This document shows, one piece after another, positions 1 through 7,551 of a stretch of 13,427 bases of DNA (the first letter of the stretch is position 1; the number at the start of each line of letters is the position of its first letter). The stretch is from Bacteroidota bacterium (GTDB taxonomy: Bacteria > Bacteroidota > Bacteroidia > Chitinophagales > Chitinophagaceae). The notes beneath the pieces were generated by a model. The model made no database searches. It was not told the DNA's origin and saw only the letters and a list, made by a program, of their open reading frames with translations. The stretch spans positions 1-13,427 of the forward strand of contig JAEZAY010000497.1 of assembly GCA_023427575.1 (NCBI GenBank), read 5' to 3'. Made by a program: the position numbers and the translations under genes.

Positions 1-899
1 CTTACATACCGGAAGTTATTTTGCAGGTACTGATAGATTTTCCGAATCTTTTCTTTTTCTTCCGGAACATTGTTCACCATCTGCTTAAAAAATTCAACCT
101 TCTCTGCGGGCAATACATCCCGGGCCATGTATAATTTTCCATACCAGGCTCCGAATTCCTTCCAGCTTGCCAGGCTGCCCTCATAGCCGCCAAATTCAAA
201 ACGATCGGGTGCAATTTTAATTACCGGCAGAAAATCGATGGCTCCGGTTTCGCCTTTCAGTGTAATCAGGTTCTTAACCGTCCAGCTATATCTGTTCTGC
301 TTACCATCATTTTCCTGTACAGGCTTTATGGAGATATTCTCCGTTTTATGGCGGAAACTGAGATTGGCGGGAACGGTGATTTTGAATTCAGCATGTCCTA
401 CCGACAAACCGGGAACCTGGATATAAAAATCAGGGTAGTGCAGTGTGCCTTTCAGATCCGTTTCATACTTCATTTCAACCGTAAAAGGATAGGAGGGGGC
501 CGCCACATTGTAGTAGAATGTTTTGCTGTCATCTACAAGTTGTTCTGTAAAAGCATGAAACTGCAGGTCTTTCTTTCTGATTCGCTGAACAGCTCTTCCC
601 AGGGAATCATACACGTTTATCTGCACTTCGCCCAGCGACTGGAACTTGTCGGTATATTCGGCGAAATGCTGATACCTGTCTCCATCTTTGTTAAGTATCG
701 TAACGATTGTATGTACCGTTTTCCTGGCCTTCCCAATGGACAATACTTCATAATGCAGGTAATCGTATTTATTAAAGGCTGCCGCATTTGCACGCAGCGA
801 ATCCGGAATAGTTTTTACACTATAGTCAATTTCCTGGGCAGATCCACTGAAACCGGAGCCGCAAAATAGTATGGCAGCGATCAGGTATTTCATACGCAT
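1..899 (-). CDS. DUF3857/transglutaminase-like exported protein, 3' end cut by the window edge
   Basis: I see an open minus-strand frame with no stop from the start codon to the left edge, giving about 299 residues. It begins MRMKYLIAAILF and has a signal peptide ending near GSAQ. The body reads as a DUF3857 beta-rich domain, with features such as NKYDYLHYEVLSIGKA near the start and WYGKLY later. It ends in QYLQNNFRYV, the typical entry into the transglutaminase core of this family. The catalytic Cys-His-Asp region lies outside the window, so activity cannot be judged. The first ATG overlaps the stop of the upstream gene as TAATG, suggesting translational coupling; a second in-frame ATG at 893 is equally plausible. 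It is the last visible gene of a three-gene DUF3857 operon. A periplasmic or surface location is inferred from the signal peptide; the substrate is unknown. Confidence 0.85.
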   Translation of the reverse strand, partial: MRMKYLIAAILFCGSGFSGSAQEIDYSVKTIPDSLRANAAAFNKYDYLHYEVLSIGKARKTVHTIVTILNKDGDRYQHFAEYTDKFQSLGEVQINVYDSLGRAVQRIRKKDLQFHAFTEQLVDDSKTFYYNVAAPSYPFTVEMKYETDLKGTLHYPDFYIQVPGLSVGHAEFKITVPANLSFRHKTENISIKPVQENDGKQNRYSWTVKNLITLKGETGAIDFLPVIKIAPDRFEFGGYEGSLASWKEFGAWYGKLYMARDVLPAEKVEFFKQMVNNVPEEKEKIRKIYQYLQNNFRYV

Positions 900-2812
900 T
901 AGCTTTTCTTAATGACAGCCTGCTCTTTGAGCAGCTCAAACATTTTTTTATAAAAATCTCTCAACTCATCATAATGCTCCGCCGGATAGAAGCTGGCGAT
1001 ATTGAACGTGAGCCGTGTTAATATGGTCCTGGCGGGAAGATCCGTAAATACATCCCGGGAAAAAACGATGGATTTGTCGGGACTCTGAACCCGTAATGAT
1101 TTCGGAATCTCATCCAATACATAATCTTTTGGCCATTTTATCCGAACAGTTACACTGGCTCTGCGCTGATATCCAAAATTGACATGACTCATCCGTTGTT
1201 TAGCTATAAACGGGTTTGCTTCAAAACCCGTAAACATACTGATGGGAAGAAAAAAATAATCCCCGCTTCCTTCCATTGGTTTTCTAAACTGAAGAATCTG
1301 GTTCAAAGCCAGCGTATCGGATTCCAGGTTATTTATCTCAAAGCTGTCAATAACCAGATTTGCATCATCGCCGCCGTAGGTTTCGCGCGCGTATCCCGAT
1401 TCATTTCTTTTGTATGCCGCAAACCTGTTAACCCGGGCATAATCATAACTCAGATGCCGGACCCTGCCTTTTATGGTCATATCCGGCATTATTTCGGCAT
1501 CTACTGAAACAGATTCCCGGAACTGTCTTTTGTCGTCCGTAACCCGGATTAATTCCCCGATACTGCGATCAACCACCAGCGCATACGTATTCAGAATCTG
1601 AGCAGGAACAATATGAACCGGCGTTAAATTATCCGTTGCATCCAGATAAAATTTCCTGCCTTCCATTACAACATAGGCGATCACTTTGTTGAACTGGTCT
1701 ACAAACGGCGCTTCAGGAATCACTTTTCCGTATGAGCGTTCGGCAACAAGCAAAGGATAGGCCTGCAATCCGGCTTCCTGCAGAAGGTTAATCAAACAAA
1801 AATTAACTTCCGCTGCAGAGCCTTTTTGTTCATTCCAGGCATTTTTAATATTGTTTGCGTATTTGCCAACAGAGCCATCCCATTTAATTCCCGATCTGGT
1901 AAACGATAAAACCCTGCGCATTCTTTCTTCTGGATCCTGAATCAATTTAGCCAGTTTAATGAAGGCATCGGTGCCATTCAGATTTTTGCGTAGCTGCCCC
2001 CCAAAAGCAGGTTCAAGCATGATCTGGCGGTTGACTTCTTTCCACGAACTCATATACTTTATCTTCGAGTTAAAAGAAGTATAACCCGTAAGCTGAAAGG
2101 TCACTCTTTGCAGATAGTCACGCCTTGCATCCATATATGGTTCATCTGTAAGAGCCGGGATATTATTCATCTGATAGCTGATGCTGCCGGAACTTTTATC
2201 GGTTGAGATTTCGATCGGAAATCTTTCGTCTTTATGAACGAGATAACTGAATTCGGCATTCGGTAAAATGGTAAGGCGGTAAAAACTTTTCCGGACGGGA
2301 ATTCTCTCCTGGAAATTCCAGTCTTCCAATCCGTTATAGTTCTTTTGCCGGCTGGTATATTTATATTCGATCACCGATCCAACCCGTACCCCGGGCATAC
2401 TGAAACTTACCTTACTCCATCGTTCATTCAGCTTTCTGCGAAAGATGTTTTTTCTGTCCAGCTTTTCAATTTGCGGAACCTGCCCGTTCAGATTATATAC
2501 CAGGGCATCGATATTATCAATAAACTCAAAATCATTTTCATGATAGAAAGGAATTTCAACATCAGCATAAGAAAGTCCCGATTCCTTTAAAATCTTGATC
2601 CGGATTCTGTATTCCGTGATCAGATTGTACTGATCATTATAATTTGAAACCGCTTCTTTTACCAACACCATTGCTCCCGCATCCGGATCAAATGAACATT
2701 CGGTCATACGCATTTCCGTAGCGTTGGGCTGACCAAAATCCTGAAAAAACTGAGTCATGCCTGCAACGGATCCCCACAATAAAAGCAGGATTACTGTAAA
2801 TATTTTCAACAT
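899..2812 (-). CDS. DUF3857 transglutaminase-like exported protein, probable pseudoenzyme
   Basis: This 637-residue protein has an N-terminal signal peptide (about residues 1-19), a DUF3857-type region (about 40-290, with GSVIEYKYTS and NIPALTDEPY), a transglutaminase-like core (about 295-400) and a C-terminal beta-rich domain ending in DFYKKMFELLKEQ. In active relatives the core has GxC, then FNH, then LDATD. Here the cysteine position is Ala333 (GSAAE) and the histidine position is Lys376 (QFNKVI), while Asp391 (LDATD) remains. The protein therefore probably binds or scaffolds rather than catalyses, although Ser or Ala at the Cys site is, as I recall, common in this Bacteroidota subgroup. 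The gene starts 9 bases after its upstream paralogue stops and its own stop overlaps the next start, so the three are almost certainly co-transcribed. The two complete proteins share motifs throughout, which points to duplication. Function is unknown. Confidence 0.9.
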   Translation of the reverse strand: MLKIFTVILLLLWGSVAGMTQFFQDFGQPNATEMRMTECSFDPDAGAMVLVKEAVSNYNDQYNLITEYRIRIKILKESGLSYADVEIPFYHENDFEFIDNIDALVYNLNGQVPQIEKLDRKNIFRRKLNERWSKVSFSMPGVRVGSVIEYKYTSRQKNYNGLEDWNFQERIPVRKSFYRLTILPNAEFSYLVHKDERFPIEISTDKSSGSISYQMNNIPALTDEPYMDARRDYLQRVTFQLTGYTSFNSKIKYMSSWKEVNRQIMLEPAFGGQLRKNLNGTDAFIKLAKLIQDPEERMRRVLSFTRSGIKWDGSVGKYANNIKNAWNEQKGSAAEVNFCLINLLQEAGLQAYPLLVAERSYGKVIPEAPFVDQFNKVIAYVVMEGRKFYLDATDNLTPVHIVPAQILNTYALVVDRSIGELIRVTDDKRQFRESVSVDAEIMPDMTIKGRVRHLSYDYARVNRFAAYKRNESGYARETYGGDDANLVIDSFEINNLESDTLALNQILQFRKPMEGSGDYFFLPISMFTGFEANPFIAKQRMSHVNFGYQRRASVTVRIKWPKDYVLDEIPKSLRVQSPDKSIVFSRDVFTDLPARTILTRLTFNIASFYPAEHYDELRDFYKKMFELLKEQAVIKKS

Positions 2813-2821
2813 AAGCCGTCT

Positions 2822-4780
2822 CTAAAGGGAGTTCTTTCTTTTAATTACGTATTGCTCGTTCAGAAGCTCATGCATTTTTTTATAGAACTCCTGGAAATAG
2901 ATATAGTCGGAAGAAGCAACAACGGGCGACTTAAAATCAACCGTAATGCGCACCGATAATTTGTTTCCGTCTTTTACGGATCTTCTTGAAAGGGAACAGG
3001 TAGAATCGGGCATGATCATCCTGATATTCTGAGGCAGATCCTCAAATTCAAAATCTTCCGGAATGCTGTATAATCCAACAATATTGTACTGCTGATTGGT
3101 GGAAAAGAATATATCAGAAACCCGATTTTCCGCAACAAAGGGATTGCGTTCAAAACCGGAGAAGAGATTAGTTGAAAAGTAATGATAGTCGCCCGAAGCA
3201 TTAAGCTTTTGTTTGAATGGAATTCGTTGAACCAGCGGCAATGAATCATGCTGCGTATTTTCTAAGGCAATACTATCGGCACCCAGACCTTCGGCCTGGA
3301 AAAGGCTTTTCAGAAATGCATCTTTTCCATCTTTTAATTTCCGGATCTTTTCAGCACGTGCGTAATCATAGCTGGAAATGATGGCGGTGCCTTTCAGTTC
3401 GCCTTCCGGACTGATGACGGCATTCATAACGACCGCCTCTCTTTTGATCTGCTTTTCATCCCAAAGCGTTGTCCATCCCCATTCATGCGTGTCGAGGTTT
3501 TCAATCACCAGTCCTTCCGAATACATCACATCATAAGGAATGATAGTGGAAGGCGTAAACTGATCGGTACCATCCAGCACATACGTTTTGCCATTTATTT
3601 TTAAATGGGCAAGAACCTTGTCGAACTGGCTAATGCTTGTATAGCCGGTGTTAACCCGGCCATTGGAACGGGTACTTACAAGTATGGGGTGTGCCTTCAG
3701 GTTAGCGCTTTTTAAAAGATTCACCAGAATCATATTGATCTCGCCGCTGGTACCTTTTTTACTTGCCCATGCTGCCCGCACGCCGTTTTCAGCCCAGATC
3801 TCATTGTTGCCATCCCATTCCATATTCTTCCGAACATAGGCATGAATGATCTTCATTTTTGTCAGATCATCCGTAATTGTCCCCAGTTGATCATCCAGGT
3901 CCTTCGTGCGTGGAATATTACGCTTAAGCTGAACTCCGAAGTTTTCATGGTCCATTAAATTCCGGATTACCTGCGGCCAGCTTAATACAAACGATTTTCG
4001 TTCGGTTGTTCCGTTAAAGGCAACGATATCGGAAACCAGTTTCTGCACATAATCGTCTTCACAGGTAATATATGGTTCGTCACGCAAGGCGGGAATATTG
4101 GTCATGGTAAATGTCTGAATATCCCTTTGACCTTTCCGGTTCCGGTCTCTTTGTATTGGCAAACTGGTATGCGTCTGGCAATTCACTTCAATTTCGTAGG
4201 GAAAATTTAAACTGTACCTGCTAAAGGCAACGGGAATGTTCTTTTGAAAATGCCAGTCGTCCAAACCAAAAATACCGCTTCCCGTGATGCTGTATTTATA
4301 TTCTATCACCGAACCGGCTTTTACATCCGGCAGGGTAAAAATCACCTGGGAATAGCGGCTATTCACTTTTTTTGTGAACACCGCTTTTTTATCCAGTTTG
4401 GTAGTAACAATATTTCCCTGGTCATCCAGGTTGTAGGTATTCGCCGTGAGGTTCCTTACCTGCATGCCATTTTTATAGCTTAAAAAGGGAATCTTAACGT
4501 CGGCAGAACCCAATCCCTTATCAGTCAGGATTTTAATCCGGACATGGCGTTCTATCTCCGAATTCAGCGAACTTTGCATGGGATTAATATTCATTGAACA
4601 GAAGGCTTCGGCGGCATCAAAAAGCACCATCGCTTCGGCCTTGTTGTCAAATGCGCATTCTTTTAATGTTAAATCCGTTTTTTCAATCTTTCCAAATGAA
4701 GGGATATCTTTATCTTTCTGGGCAAACACTGCGGCACATATAAATGCAGCAGCAATCGTTAGGGCGGTCTGACGAAGCAT
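2822..4780 (-). CDS. DUF3857 transglutaminase-like exported protein, probable pseudoenzyme
   Basis: This 652-residue protein is the first gene of the DUF3857 operon. It has a signal peptide (MLRQTALTIAAAFICAAVFA, cut before QKDK), a DUF3857 domain (about 35-300, with GSVIEYKYSI and NIPALRDEPY), a transglutaminase-like core (about 305-410) and a C-terminal domain ending in EFYKKMHELLNEQYVIK. It is collinear with the 637-residue neighbour over its whole length. The core has Ser345 in place of the catalytic Cys (GTSGE) and Lys388 where the His is expected (QFDKVL), and keeps Asp403 (VLDGTD). Loss of both Cys and His argues against transglutaminase or protease activity. The start at 4780 gives a clean signal peptide. 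No Shine-Dalgarno or clear promoter is visible in the 59-base gap to the divergent TraB gene. It probably acts in the periplasm; its role is unknown. Confidence 0.9.
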   Translation of the reverse strand: MLRQTALTIAAAFICAAVFAQKDKDIPSFGKIEKTDLTLKECAFDNKAEAMVLFDAAEAFCSMNINPMQSSLNSEIERHVRIKILTDKGLGSADVKIPFLSYKNGMQVRNLTANTYNLDDQGNIVTTKLDKKAVFTKKVNSRYSQVIFTLPDVKAGSVIEYKYSITGSGIFGLDDWHFQKNIPVAFSRYSLNFPYEIEVNCQTHTSLPIQRDRNRKGQRDIQTFTMTNIPALRDEPYITCEDDYVQKLVSDIVAFNGTTERKSFVLSWPQVIRNLMDHENFGVQLKRNIPRTKDLDDQLGTITDDLTKMKIIHAYVRKNMEWDGNNEIWAENGVRAAWASKKGTSGEINMILVNLLKSANLKAHPILVSTRSNGRVNTGYTSISQFDKVLAHLKINGKTYVLDGTDQFTPSTIIPYDVMYSEGLVIENLDTHEWGWTTLWDEKQIKREAVVMNAVISPEGELKGTAIISSYDYARAEKIRKLKDGKDAFLKSLFQAEGLGADSIALENTQHDSLPLVQRIPFKQKLNASGDYHYFSTNLFSGFERNPFVAENRVSDIFFSTNQQYNIVGLYSIPEDFEFEDLPQNIRMIMPDSTCSLSRRSVKDGNKLSVRITVDFKSPVVASSDYIYFQEFYKKMHELLNEQYVIKRKNSL

Positions 4781-4811
4781 ACAAGGGGTTTAGAGCGTAA
4801 TGATAGCTATT

Positions 4812-4819
4812 TAACTTTC
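4812..4819 (+). promoter_or_regulatory. possible Bacteroidota -7 box for the TraB-family gene
   Basis: TAACTTTC matches seven of eight positions of the Bacteroidota TAnnTTTG consensus and lies 20 bases before the ATG at 4840. The only candidate for the -33 element is a weak TTTA at 4788-4791, 20 bases upstream. The call rests on one imperfect motif in a short divergent gap. Confidence 0.3.
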
Positions 4820-4839
4820 CGGAACGAAACACTTAACAG

Positions 4840-5787
4840 ATGCAACTGAATAAATACATAAAAACACTTACCACACTTTCACTTTTTATAGTATGTTTCG
4901 GTATTGCCTATGCGCAAAAAGAGCCGAAAGCAAAAAAGACAAAAGCTGCGCCTGCAAACAAAAAAACGCCGAAATCGATGGTGGATAATAACAGCCTGCT
5001 ATGGGAAATAACGGGAAACGGAATTTCCACTCCCTCATATGTTTTCGGCACCTTGCATATACTTTGCGCGGATGACGCCAATCTCAGTGATAGTTTAAAG
5101 ACGGTTATAAAAGAAACAGGGCAGATCTTTTTCGAGATCGATATGGATAATATGCAGGAAATGATGGGGGCGCTGAAATTTCTGCGGATGAATGATGGCA
5201 AAAAGATCTCGGATCTGCTCACGGCAGAAGAATACGATAAGGTCAGGGCTTATTTCGATCAGAATCGTTCGGCTATGCCTTTTACAATGATGAACCGCTT
5301 TAAACCATTCTTCGTTTCCAGTATGATTGGCGAATCCATGATGGGCTGCGAAAAAGTAAACGGAATGGAAATGCAGATCATGAAAGAGGCTAAACAATAC
5401 AAAAAGGAGATCCGCGGATTGGAAAGCATAGAATTTCAGGCCAGCATTTTCGACAGCATTCCCTACGAACACCAGGCGAAAGAACTGGTAAAATATGTCG
5501 ACAGCATCGAAAGTTACCGCAAAGTGATGGCAGAAATGGTAGAAGTTTACCGGACTCAGAACCTGACAAAAATGGAGGAACTGATGGTAAAGTCTGATCC
5601 GGGACTTGAAGGCTATATGGACCTGTTATTATACAAAAGAAACCATAACTGGATCGGTTCAATGCAGGAGCAAATGAAAGAAGTTTCTACTTTGTTTGCG
5701 GTGGGGGCGGGCCATTTGCCGGGGAAGGAAGGCGTTCTTCAACTGCTTCGCGATAAAGGCTATAAAGTGAGGCCGGTTAAAAGCTGA
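4840..5787 (+). CDS. TraB/GumN family (Tiki-like) exported protein
   Basis: This 315-residue protein has a signal peptide (residues 1-25, cut after AYA), a short Lys/Ala/Pro-rich linker (about 26-46) and a TraB/GumN domain. Family hallmarks are WEITGNG followed by SYVFGTLHI (GTLH at 70-73), FFEIDMD (Glu99) and the C-terminal GAGHLPG (GAGH at 289-292) followed by LLRDKGYKVRPV. The two GxxH motifs and the acidic residue correspond to the metal-site residues proposed for Tiki/TraB metalloproteases, so a metal-dependent hydrolase acting in the periplasm or on the surface is plausible; the substrate is not evident. It is transcribed alone, divergent from the DUF3857 operon and convergent with ndk. 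The start is chosen because it gives a canonical signal peptide. The family assignment is secure; catalytic activity is inferred. Confidence 0.92.
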   Translation: MQLNKYIKTLTTLSLFIVCFGIAYAQKEPKAKKTKAAPANKKTPKSMVDNNSLLWEITGNGISTPSYVFGTLHILCADDANLSDSLKTVIKETGQIFFEIDMDNMQEMMGALKFLRMNDGKKISDLLTAEEYDKVRAYFDQNRSAMPFTMMNRFKPFFVSSMIGESMMGCEKVNGMEMQIMKEAKQYKKEIRGLESIEFQASIFDSIPYEHQAKELVKYVDSIESYRKVMAEMVEVYRTQNLTKMEELMVKSDPGLEGYMDLLLYKRNHNWIGSMQEQMKEVSTLFAVGAGHLPGKEGVLQLLRDKGYKVRPVKS

Positions 5788-5804
5788 TTCAACATAATGA
5801 AGTA

Positions 5805-5838
5805 AAAAAAGCCTGGTTCTTCAGATCCAGGCTTTTTT
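5805..5838. terminator. bidirectional intrinsic terminator between the TraB-family gene and ndk
   Basis: AAAAAAGCCTGG at 5805-5816 pairs perfectly with CCAGGCTTTTTT at 5827-5838 around a 10-base loop. The GC core followed by six T residues on either strand makes it usable in both directions. It lies 17 bases past the TraB-family stop and 85 bases past the ndk stop, as expected between convergent genes. Confidence 0.85.
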
Positions 5839-5923
5839 ATTATTTAACAGTTTCCGGCGTTTCCCGGGGAAACAGGAGCTTGGTAATAAGCCCATACACC
5901 CCGGTCCTGCTTTAAAACAATCC

Positions 5924-6340
5924 TTAGAATTTTTCAAGCCCGCTGAAAAAGAAATTTCCTTCAATTTCGGCATTTTCATCGCTATCGCTCCCGTGAATGG
6001 CATTTTCGCCCAAAGAGGTTGCAAACAACTTGCGGATGGTACCTTCATCTGCCTTTGCCGGATCGGTAGCGCCGATCAGGGTGCGGAAATCTGCCACGGC
6101 ATTCTCTTTTTCCAGAATGGCTGCTATAATGGCCCCACTGCTCATAAACTGAACGAGTTCACCATAAAAGGGTCTTTCTTTATGAACTTCATAAAACTGC
6201 CCGGCCTTTTCGCTGCTCAGCTTCGTCATTTTAAGGGCCACCAGGCGAAACCCGGCTTTTTGAATTTTGTCGATAATCGCGCCGGCATGACCATTTTTCA
6301 TTGCATCGGGCTTAATCATTGTAAACGTACGATTGCTCAT
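5924..6340 (-). CDS. ndk: nucleoside diphosphate kinase
   Basis: The enzyme transfers the gamma phosphate of ATP to NDPs through a phosphohistidine, balancing NTP and dNTP pools in the cytoplasm. The 138-residue product begins [20 protein letters not shown], the usual NDK N-terminus. It contains the Kpn-loop region ([13 protein letters not shown], about 91-103) and the active-site block ENAIHGSDS with catalytic His116, and ends [12 protein letters not shown]. The frame can be extended to a TTG at 6364, but that codon lies inside the likely -7 box, so I take the ATG at 6340. The length is normal for the family. It stands alone, divergent from the nrnA-like gene and convergent with the TraB-family gene. 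Confidence 0.97.
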   Translation of the reverse strand: MSNRTFTMIKPDAMKNGHAGAIIDKIQKAGFRLVALKMTKLSSEKAGQFYEVHKERPFYGELVQFMSSGAIIAAILEKENAVADFRTLIGATDPAKADEGTIRKLFATSLGENAIHGSDSDENAEIEGNFFFSGLEKF

Positions 6341-6361
6341 AACTGATTTAAAATTTGGCGG

Positions 6362-6369
6362 CAAAGGTA
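6362..6369 (-). promoter_or_regulatory. Bacteroidota-type -7 box for ndk
   Basis: Read on the minus strand this is TACCTTTG, a perfect match to TAnnTTTG, ending 21 bases before the ndk ATG. No TTG is seen at the expected -33 spacing, so the upstream element is weak or absent. The box also rules against the TTG start at 6364. Confidence 0.6.
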
Positions 6370-6437
6370 ATAGATTCAGGCTGATTCCGTACTATTTGGC
6401 TGGCTAATTCAAAGCGGAACCGGGTCCTGAACTTTAA

Positions 6438-6468
6438 TTGTTAGTTGGCTTTTATTTCTGCAACTTTG
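6438..6468 (+). promoter_or_regulatory. Bacteroidota-type -33/-7 promoter for the nrnA-like gene
   Basis: TTG at 6438-6440 is followed after 20 bases by CAACTTTG at 6461-6468, which matches TAnnTTTG at seven of eight positions. The spacing fits the Bacteroidota primary sigma factor. Transcription would begin near 6472-6475, leaving a leader of only about 6-9 bases before the ATG at 6481. Confidence 0.55.
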
Positions 6469-6480
6469 CACGCATTTTAA

Positions 6481-7488
6481 ATGAAAGCAATCACAGAAAT
6501 ATATCCTTTATTAAAGGACCCGAAGAAAATAGTTATCACTACCCATCAGAAGCCTGATCCGGATGCAATGGGATCATCGCTTGCGCTGTATCATTTCCTG
6601 CTGCAGTTTGGCCATGAGGTAACCGTTATTTCGCCCACAAACTGGGCAAGCTGGCTTAACTGGATGGAAGGCAGCGCCAACGTTATAGATTTTGAATTGA
6701 ACCGCGAAAAATCGGCAGAGATTATTAAATCTGCCGACTGGCTGTTTTGTCTTGATTTTAATGTTTTATCCAGGACTAAAAACCTGACACCGATGCTGGA
6801 AGATTTCGGCGGAGTCCGGATCTTGATTGACCATCATCAGCAGCCGCAATCGGAAAAGTTTGGATTTGGGATCAGCGATACCACCAAAAGTTCCACCTGC
6901 GAAATGATTTTTGATTTTATTTCCGAATCCGGGCACCTCGATCTGATCAACAATACGATTGCCGAATGTTTGTACGCGGGAGTGGTGGCCGATACCGGCT
7001 CTTTCCGGTTTCCGGCAGCCAGTGCCAATGTACACCGGATGGTGGCGGTATTAAAAGACCGCGGTCTTCAGCATACCAAAGTGCATGAAAATATTTATGA
7101 TAATTTTCTGGAGAACCGCCTTCGTTTTATAGGCCATGTGCTTATGAACCGGATGGAAGTGTATTATGAATACAATACCGCGCTGATCGCGATTTCCAAA
7201 AAAGACCTGCTGCGATTCCAGATCAAAACCGGCGATACCGAAGGCCTGGTCAACTATCCGTTGAGCATCCAGGGTATTAAACTGGCGGCGCTGGTTATCG
7301 ACCGTGATGAAGAACGTAAATGGAGTTTCAGAAGCAAGGGAGAATTTAACACCAATGAATTTGCCCGAAAATATTTTGAGGGTGGGGGCCATTTTAATGC
7401 CTCGGGCGGCAGAAGCAGCGCAAGCCTCGACGATAACGTACAAAAATTCCTGGAAGCAATGAAAGAAAATGCATCGCTTCTGCAATAG
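6481..7488 (+). CDS. nrnA: DHH/DHHA1 phosphoesterase, NrnA-like nanoRNase/pAp phosphatase
   Basis: The 335-residue protein has the two-domain layout of bacterial NrnA. The DHH domain (about 1-200) shows THQKPDPDAMGSS (His22, Asp26, Asp28), CLDFN (Asp92), LIDHHQQP (Asp117-His118-His119) and GVVADTGSFRF (Asp171), together the two-metal Mn site. The DHHA1 domain (about 225-330) shows GGGHFNASGG (301-310), the substrate-binding motif. Such enzymes degrade 2-5 nt RNA fragments and dephosphorylate 3'-phosphoadenosine 5'-phosphate; some relatives act on pApA or c-di-AMP products. All expected motifs are intact, so it should be active in the cytoplasm. The ATG at 6481 sits just after a recognisable promoter. 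It is followed by a lipoprotein gene after a 63-base gap. The exact substrate preference cannot be read from sequence. Confidence 0.93.
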   Translation: MKAITEIYPLLKDPKKIVITTHQKPDPDAMGSSLALYHFLLQFGHEVTVISPTNWASWLNWMEGSANVIDFELNREKSAEIIKSADWLFCLDFNVLSRTKNLTPMLEDFGGVRILIDHHQQPQSEKFGFGISDTTKSSTCEMIFDFISESGHLDLINNTIAECLYAGVVADTGSFRFPAASANVHRMVAVLKDRGLQHTKVHENIYDNFLENRLRFIGHVLMNRMEVYYEYNTALIAISKKDLLRFQIKTGDTEGLVNYPLSIQGIKLAALVIDRDEERKWSFRSKGEFNTNEFARKYFEGGGHFNASGGRSSASLDDNVQKFLEAMKENASLLQ

Positions 7489-7551
7489 ATTTTCTTTATT
7501 TCAAAATTTTTAAATTTCCGGCATAAAAGCCCTTTATACAAACAACAGAAA

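Noticed and set aside
348..869. Plus-strand 173-codon open frame
   Set aside because: It lies antisense to the partial DUF3857 gene, whose minus-strand frame gives a signal peptide and family motifs to the window edge.
4781..4839. Promoter for the DUF3857 operon on the minus strand
   Set aside because: No stretch in the gap approaches TAnnTTTG with a TTG at the right spacing, so I could not support a site.
5859..5873. GTTTCC-CGG-GGAAAC hairpin downstream of ndk as a terminator
   Set aside because: The stem is only six base pairs with no T-tract on either strand; the hairpin at 5805-5838 is the convincing terminator.
6341..6364. Longer ndk start at TTG 6364
   Set aside because: It adds MPPNFKSV before the canonical NDK N-terminus and overlaps the perfect TACCTTTG promoter box.
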